A stretch of 10,368 nt of DNA from Glomus cerebriforme (lineage: Eukaryota > Glomeromycota > Glomeromycetes > Glomerales > Glomeraceae): positions 1 to 10,368 of the forward strand of contig QKYT01000182.1 of NCBI GenBank assembly GCA_003550305.1, in the 5' to 3' direction. Position numbers and translations under genes: made by a program. The stretch's first letter is position 1. The number at the start of each line of letters is the position of its first letter. Shown here one piece after another: positions 7,572-10,368 of this stretch. Below the pieces are notes generated by a model, which was not told the DNA's origin, ran no database searches, and worked only from the letters and a program-made list of their open reading frames with translations.

Positions 7572-7682
7572 TTATATAATAATTTCTAATAAGATTTCTC
7601 CATTATTAGCCTGTAAATCTTGAAGTATTAAAGTATCAGTTAATTTTAATTCAAATGAATAGATTAGTTGTGGCAACTCCTT
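7572..7682 (-). pseudogene. Short unidentified exon-like fragment
   Basis: The minus strand has ACATATAG, a possible 3' splice site, directly before an open segment of 36 codons (KELPQLIYSFELKLTDTLIL, then QDLQANNGEILLEIII) that ends at TAA 7572-7574. It lies upstream, on the same strand, of the fragment at 7133-7431 and could be an earlier exon of the same gene. The roughly 140 bases between them are AT-rich and lack a clear donor site. Confidence 0.35.
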
Positions 7683-8095
7683 CTATATGTTAAATAATAT
7701 TCATTATTTTGACTTTTTCTTTGTCAAATTAAAAAATCTGTTTAGATGATATGATATTAAACTGGTCTTATATGGTTTAAATGGTATGAATGAAACATAT
7801 TTAGAATTTTAAAATTAAAAAAAAATTATTTGGAAAAAATTTAGTTGTTTGTAAAAAAGTATAAAAAAAGAAATATTCCTTTATAAATAAAATTTGAATA
7901 ATTTCTTTATTTATTTTAATTTTTTTTGATTTATTTTTAAAATTGTTAAAAAAATCTAATAACTTATTTTATTGTTCTATTAAAAAACTTTATTCTTGTG
8001 CATTATTTTTATACATTATTATTAAGTATATTCTATTATTATTAATTATCACCTATGTAACAAAATTAAAATATTAACAACTTTTTTACTATTAG
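7683..8095. other. AT-rich spacer without recognisable gene
   Basis: The stretch is dominated by A and T homopolymer runs (for example 7815-7870 and 7915-7960), with stops in every frame at short intervals. I see no tRNA-like, structured RNA or repeat motif. It ends in CTATTAG at 8089-8095, which could be a 3' splice site for the coding fragment that follows. Confidence 0.6.
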
Positions 8096-8280
8096 ACAAA
8101 ACAACATAAAGTATGGGTTATTTTAAAACAAACTGTTCTTAATGCTAGAGTTTTAGCTTTAGATGCATTGTCTTTTATTAATGAAATTTACTAAGAATAG
8201 GCTTTAAAATACATCAGAAAATTTTTTCGGGGAATATATAGTGATAGAGATAATTTATATATAGCATGTGCGATGCTATC
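8096..8280 (+). pseudogene. Unidentified coding fragment
   Basis: Directly after CTATTAG, a possible splice acceptor, a frame opens with HKVWVILKQTVLNARVLALD and ALSFINEIY, then meets TAA at 8192-8194 and TAG at 8198-8200. It continues in the same frame as ALKYIRKFFRGIYSDRDNLY to about 8260. The sense quality across the stops suggests a decayed exon. It lies upstream of, and on the same strand as, the MULE-type fragment at 8797 and could belong to it, but I do not recognise it. Confidence 0.35.
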
Positions 8281-8484
8281 GCTCTACTACTGCGGTTACT
8301 ACTGCGGTATATTTTACATATTGTAGATCAATTACTAAGCTACTAAGACACGTCTCCTTTAAACTTTCTCACGCGTTACGCGTTTTAGATATCCTTTTAC
8401 ATTTTCCTGCTGTCATACAGCTCCTTTTCTTACATTTCTTTCCCTGGTATGTATAAAGTTTGGTAATATGGGTTTGGAGTGGTG
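8261..8484. other. Spacer with short direct repeats
   Basis: This spacer is less AT-rich than its surroundings. It contains a tandem ACTACTGCGGT doublet (ACTACTGCGGTTACTACTGCGGT, about 8286-8308), a GCGATGCTATCGC hairpin-like motif (about 8268-8281) and ACGCGTTACGCGT (about 8371-8384). A 62-codon plus-strand ORF at 8268-8456 shows no protein-like features, and I regard it as chance. This is probably a fragment of a dispersed repeat. Confidence 0.4.
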
Positions 8485-8750
8485 TTGGGTTAGGGTTAGG
8501 AAAGTGGGTTAGAAAAAAAAACGTGGGCTTAATTAGCGTTGGGTTAGGGTTAGGAAAGTGGGTTAGAAGAAAAAAACATGGGCTTAAAGTAGCGTTGGGT
8601 TAGAGTTAGGAAAGTGGGTTAGAAAAAAAAATGTGGGCTTAATTAGCGTTGGGTTAGGGTTAGGAAAGTGGGTTAGGAGAAAAAAATATGGGCTTAAAGT
8701 AGCATTGGGTTAGGGTTAGGAAAGTTGGTTAGGGGAAAAAGTGTAGTTCT
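8485..8750. repeat. Telomere-like minisatellite with alternating 54/56-bp units
   Basis: Five units start with TTGGGTTAGGGTTAGG (unit 3 has one change) at 8485, 8539, 8595, 8649 and 8705, giving spacings of 54, 56, 54 and 56. The units fall into two classes. Type A (1 and 3) ends with GTGGGCTTAATTAGCG after an uninterrupted A run. Type B (2 and 4) has a G-interrupted A run, an ATGGGC core and an end in CTTAAAGTAGC. The higher-order repeat is therefore a 110-bp dimer present twice, plus a partial fifth unit. Each unit includes two adjacent TTAGGG-type telomeric hexamers and a third GGGTTAG. It is interstitial, not a telomere, because the hexamers are interrupted. Confidence 0.9.
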
Positions 8751-8796
8751 GTATTAGGAATCATTTAACTAACATTATTATATTTATTNATTTTAG

Positions 8797-9128
8797 GATC
8801 AAACGGTATATAATGAAGATGCATTTAACGATCAGAACATTGAAGAATTCAATATTTCTGAAGATTATTATGATTTTCGCCAATCATATTTGAATGCATT
8901 ATTAAACTCCATTTCAAGAGAATCTATTAAGGAAGTGTGGCGAATAATGGACCTCCTACTAAACGATTGAAAGCATTTAATGAAGTACATAACAAAGTAG
9001 GAAGCACCAGCAATAGTTAACAAGTTAATAGTGGAGAAAAGGAAAATGAAGTTAGTGGACGTAGATGTGGTTTATGTCATAAAATGGGACATTATGTACC
9101 TAAATGTTCTAACAAGGAAAATGCCTAA
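8797..9128 (+). pseudogene. MULE-type transposase C-terminal fragment with CCHC zinc knuckle
   Basis: After ATTTTAG (8790-8796), a probable splice acceptor, a frame runs 8797-8970: QNIEEFNISEDYYDFRQSYL, then NALLNSISRESIKEVW. This matches, from memory, the segment just before the SWIM zinc finger in fungal Mutator-like transposases. Without any SWIM sequence, the neighbouring frame then gives GPPTKRLKAFNEV (from 8949), a TAA at 9018-9020, and RRCGLCHKMGHYVPKCSN. That last piece is a perfect C-x2-C-x4-H-x4-C knuckle at 9066-9107, typical of the C-terminus of these proteins, ending at TAA 9126-9128. The SWIM region seems to have been deleted at about 8938-8949, with a frame change. The start of the protein is not recognisable here. 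Confidence 0.65.
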
Positions 9129-9438
9129 TGTAAATTGTTAATTGTTTATAGTTAATGTCTTAATGATATTGACATTGTATTAATATATATTAATAAAAGA
9201 AAATTATTTTATATTTTATTGCNGTTTGCATTTGAATTAAANTNANATTTTTGAAGTNATGTGATATNACNTGATTNTATATAAGGCGATATTTAACATT
9301 TTATAGCGGGTGCGATAAATAAATTTGGTAATAGTGATATATATCTCTTTATCGTTATTTATCATGATAAAAATATTGATAATCAATGCATTCAGATAAA
9401 TACCGATAAATATCTGTGATATTATAGTGATAATATTT
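9129..9438. other. AT-rich spacer with ambiguous bases
   Basis: No coding frame or RNA gene is seen. Eight or so N bases lie between about 9223 and 9277, so the sequence is unreliable there. From about 9330 onward, GATAAATA and TGATAATATT words become frequent (for example ACCGATAAATATC near 9396) and grade into the 41-bp repeat that follows. Confidence 0.5.
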
Positions 9439-9532
9439 AAATAACTGCATTGTCAATTATCATTGTGATAATATTCAATAAATAACTGCATCGTTAATTA
9501 TTGTTGTGATAATATTCAATAAATAACTGCAT
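9439..9532. repeat. 41-bp tandem repeat, 2.3 copies
   Basis: AAATAACTGCAT recurs at 9439, 9480 and 9521, exactly 41 bases apart. The first two units are complete (the first continues TGTCAATTATCATTGTGATA) and differ at a few positions. The third breaks off after CTGCATTGTCAACT. There is no coding capacity. Confidence 0.85.
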
Positions 9533-9570
9533 TGTCAACTAAACTCGTGATTAATTTTGATTCAGATAAA

Positions 9571-9610
9571 TATCACAATAATAATTGACAATGCAGTTAT
9601 TTATTGAATA
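9571..9610. repeat. Inverted copy of the 41-bp repeat
   Basis: ATCACAATAATAATTGACAA followed by TGCAGTTATTTATTGAATA is the reverse complement of one 41-bp unit, with about one mismatch against unit 1. It faces the tandem copies across a spacer of some 40-100 bases, so the RNA or single strand could fold into a long hairpin. It ends close to the stop of the minus-strand coding remnant at 9627. Confidence 0.82.
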
Positions 9611-9626
9611 TGTTTTAAAAAATATA

Positions 9627-10072
9627 TCAATTAACGAAATATTCATTTTCACAATTTCTTCTTGATATAATGTGAACTATCATATCTACTGAATCTAAAT
9701 AGACGCATGTATATTGATCAGTTAGCCAAAGTCTTGGACATTTATATATTTCATCGATATTATTATACCATCATAATAAAATGAGATTTATTGGATTTTT
9801 ATCATTTTCAGTGAAAACTTACAGAAAAATTTTCATTAATAAAAATCATCGATATATAGTACCTTTCCATACCAATCATCTTCTTCAGAAGAAATAACTA
9901 TGTTACTAAACTACTCATTACTATAAAAATTTCTTGCTGTTCGAATGATATCTGTCGATTCAATGGCTACACTTAAATATATCTTGAAATATCCAGATTT
10001 ATCATCATAAGTTATATTATTTTCGACGAAGATTATTGAAACATTCTTTATATAGATGATAGATATCGTCAT
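9627..10072 (-). pseudogene. Unidentified decayed protein gene, C-terminal part
   Basis: The minus strand reads well as protein in three pieces. From ATG 10070-10072: SIIFVENNITYDDKSGYFKI, then IYLSVAIESTDIIRTARNFY, to a TAG at 9911-9913. Continuing in frame, SNIVISSEEDDWYGKVLYID leads to TAA 9836-9838. After a frame change and a TGA just before 9770, WYNNIDEIYKCPRLWLTDQY, then CVYLDSVDMIVHIISRRNCE, ends at TGA 9627-9629. The order (an FSN strand, YGKVL, LILLxWY, CPRL, then DxVDxxVHII near a C-terminus) recalls C-terminal regions of repeat-encoded, transposase-linked proteins in glomeromycete genomes, but this is memory, not a search result. The function is unknown. Confidence 0.6.
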
Positions 10073-10095
10073 TTTATTTCATGCTTCAAACTTAC

Positions 10096-10117
10096 CATTT
10101 AATCCAAGAATTTGTTG
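10096..10117 (-). other. Candidate 22-nt micro-exon
   Basis: On the minus strand, a T run followed by TATAG (10118-10122) precedes 22 bases coding for QQILGLN. These are followed at once by GTAAGTTT (10095 down to 10088), a consensus donor. It may be a tiny exon upstream of the coding remnant at 9627-10072, although no convincing acceptor joins the two. Confidence 0.25.
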
Positions 10118-10122
10118 CTATA

Positions 10123-10368
10123 AAAAAAAACAAAAAGAAACATTAATAACATTACGNTTCTGTTGCATCCCACTNCATCCTTAAAAAAGAAAGCAAANAT
10201 AGGAACATTAGGAANGTATATCCCTTTCATTTACAAGTTCAAGGGCATCTTGTTATCCCTAAAACAAGAAAGAAACATCTCGAATTGTTCCTAATCAAAA
10301 ATAAAATAAATTTGCAGCCTAAAAAATAGAAGGAAAAGAAATGTTTAGTAATGTTTCTCAATATTAAA
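10123..10368 (-). other. AT-rich edge with possible exon traces
   Basis: On the minus strand the stretch has several T-rich runs ending in TTTTAG or TTTTAAG (near 10320, 10260 and 10183), each followed by a short open phrase. The clearest is QDALELVNERDI, about 10256-10221. This fits broken small exons of the same gene as 9627-10072, but N bases near 10157-10215 and the window edge prevent a firm call. Confidence 0.25.

Noticed and set aside
8268..8456. 62-codon ORF as a small protein
   Set aside because: It is Cys/Tyr/Leu-rich with no motif, lies in a repeat-bearing spacer, and has no supporting splice or start context.
8485..8750. A true telomere
   Set aside because: The TTAGGG hexamers are interrupted in each unit by A runs and GGGCTTAA spacers, and sequence with gene remnants continues on both sides.
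10088..10095. GTAAGTTT as proof of an intron leading into 9627-10072
   Set aside because: The only AG before the open segment lies 10 bases downstream (TTTGAAG), which is too close for an intron, so the donor-like sequence is kept only as a low-confidence micro-exon clue.

Overview
The window looks like a transposon graveyard from a very AT-rich eukaryotic genome, most likely an arbuscular mycorrhizal fungus of the Rhizophagus/Gigaspora type. That assignment is inference. It rests on the base composition, on short GT...AG-type intron borders inside decayed ORFs, and on resemblance (from memory, not searched) of the hAT, LINE and MULE fragments to the repeat families that dominate those genomes. 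Scattered N bases (243, 8789, about 9223-9280, about 10157-10215) show draft-quality sequence. I find no intact protein gene, no tRNA or rRNA, and nothing bacterial.

Layout. (1) 11-1609, plus strand: a broken hAT-type transposase with a BED zinc finger, one probable intron and the first part of the catalytic core. A 457-bp non-autonomous DNA element (732-1188) with a perfect 8-bp target duplication sits inside it; conceptually removing it puts the transposase back in frame. (2) About 1625-1897: the 3' end of a polyadenylated retroposon with AATAAA and a 13-base A tail, abutting (3) 1898-2310: three tandem repeat units of about 120-158 bp, each carrying a 15-bp palindrome. (4) 2335-2535: a palindrome-dense stretch and a doubtful ORF end. 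(5) About 2510-6770, minus strand: one long, decayed LINE retrotransposon with apurinic-type endonuclease, reverse transcriptase (YMDD kept), a C-terminal connection region and the start of an RNase H domain. Its recognisable stop codons mostly look like C-to-T changes.

(6) 6757-7682: three short coding-like fragments of unknown families, one on plus and two on minus. (7) 7683-8090: AT-rich, with no gene seen. (8) 8096-8280: a plus-strand coding fragment, then (9) 8485-8750: a minisatellite built on telomere-like GGGTTAGGGTTAGG blocks, with strictly alternating 54- and 56-bp units. (10) 8797-9128: the C-terminal part of a MULE-type transposase with its CCHC zinc knuckle but no SWIM region. 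(11) 9439-9610: a 41-bp tandem repeat facing an inverted copy. (12) 9627-10072, minus strand: a decayed coding region of unrecognised family, with possible upstream exon traces to the right window edge.

These pieces do not form a pathway. They record successive insertions and decay. The best-supported events are the 457-bp element with its 8-bp duplication and the dimeric telomere-like minisatellite. I see no convincing new functional system.
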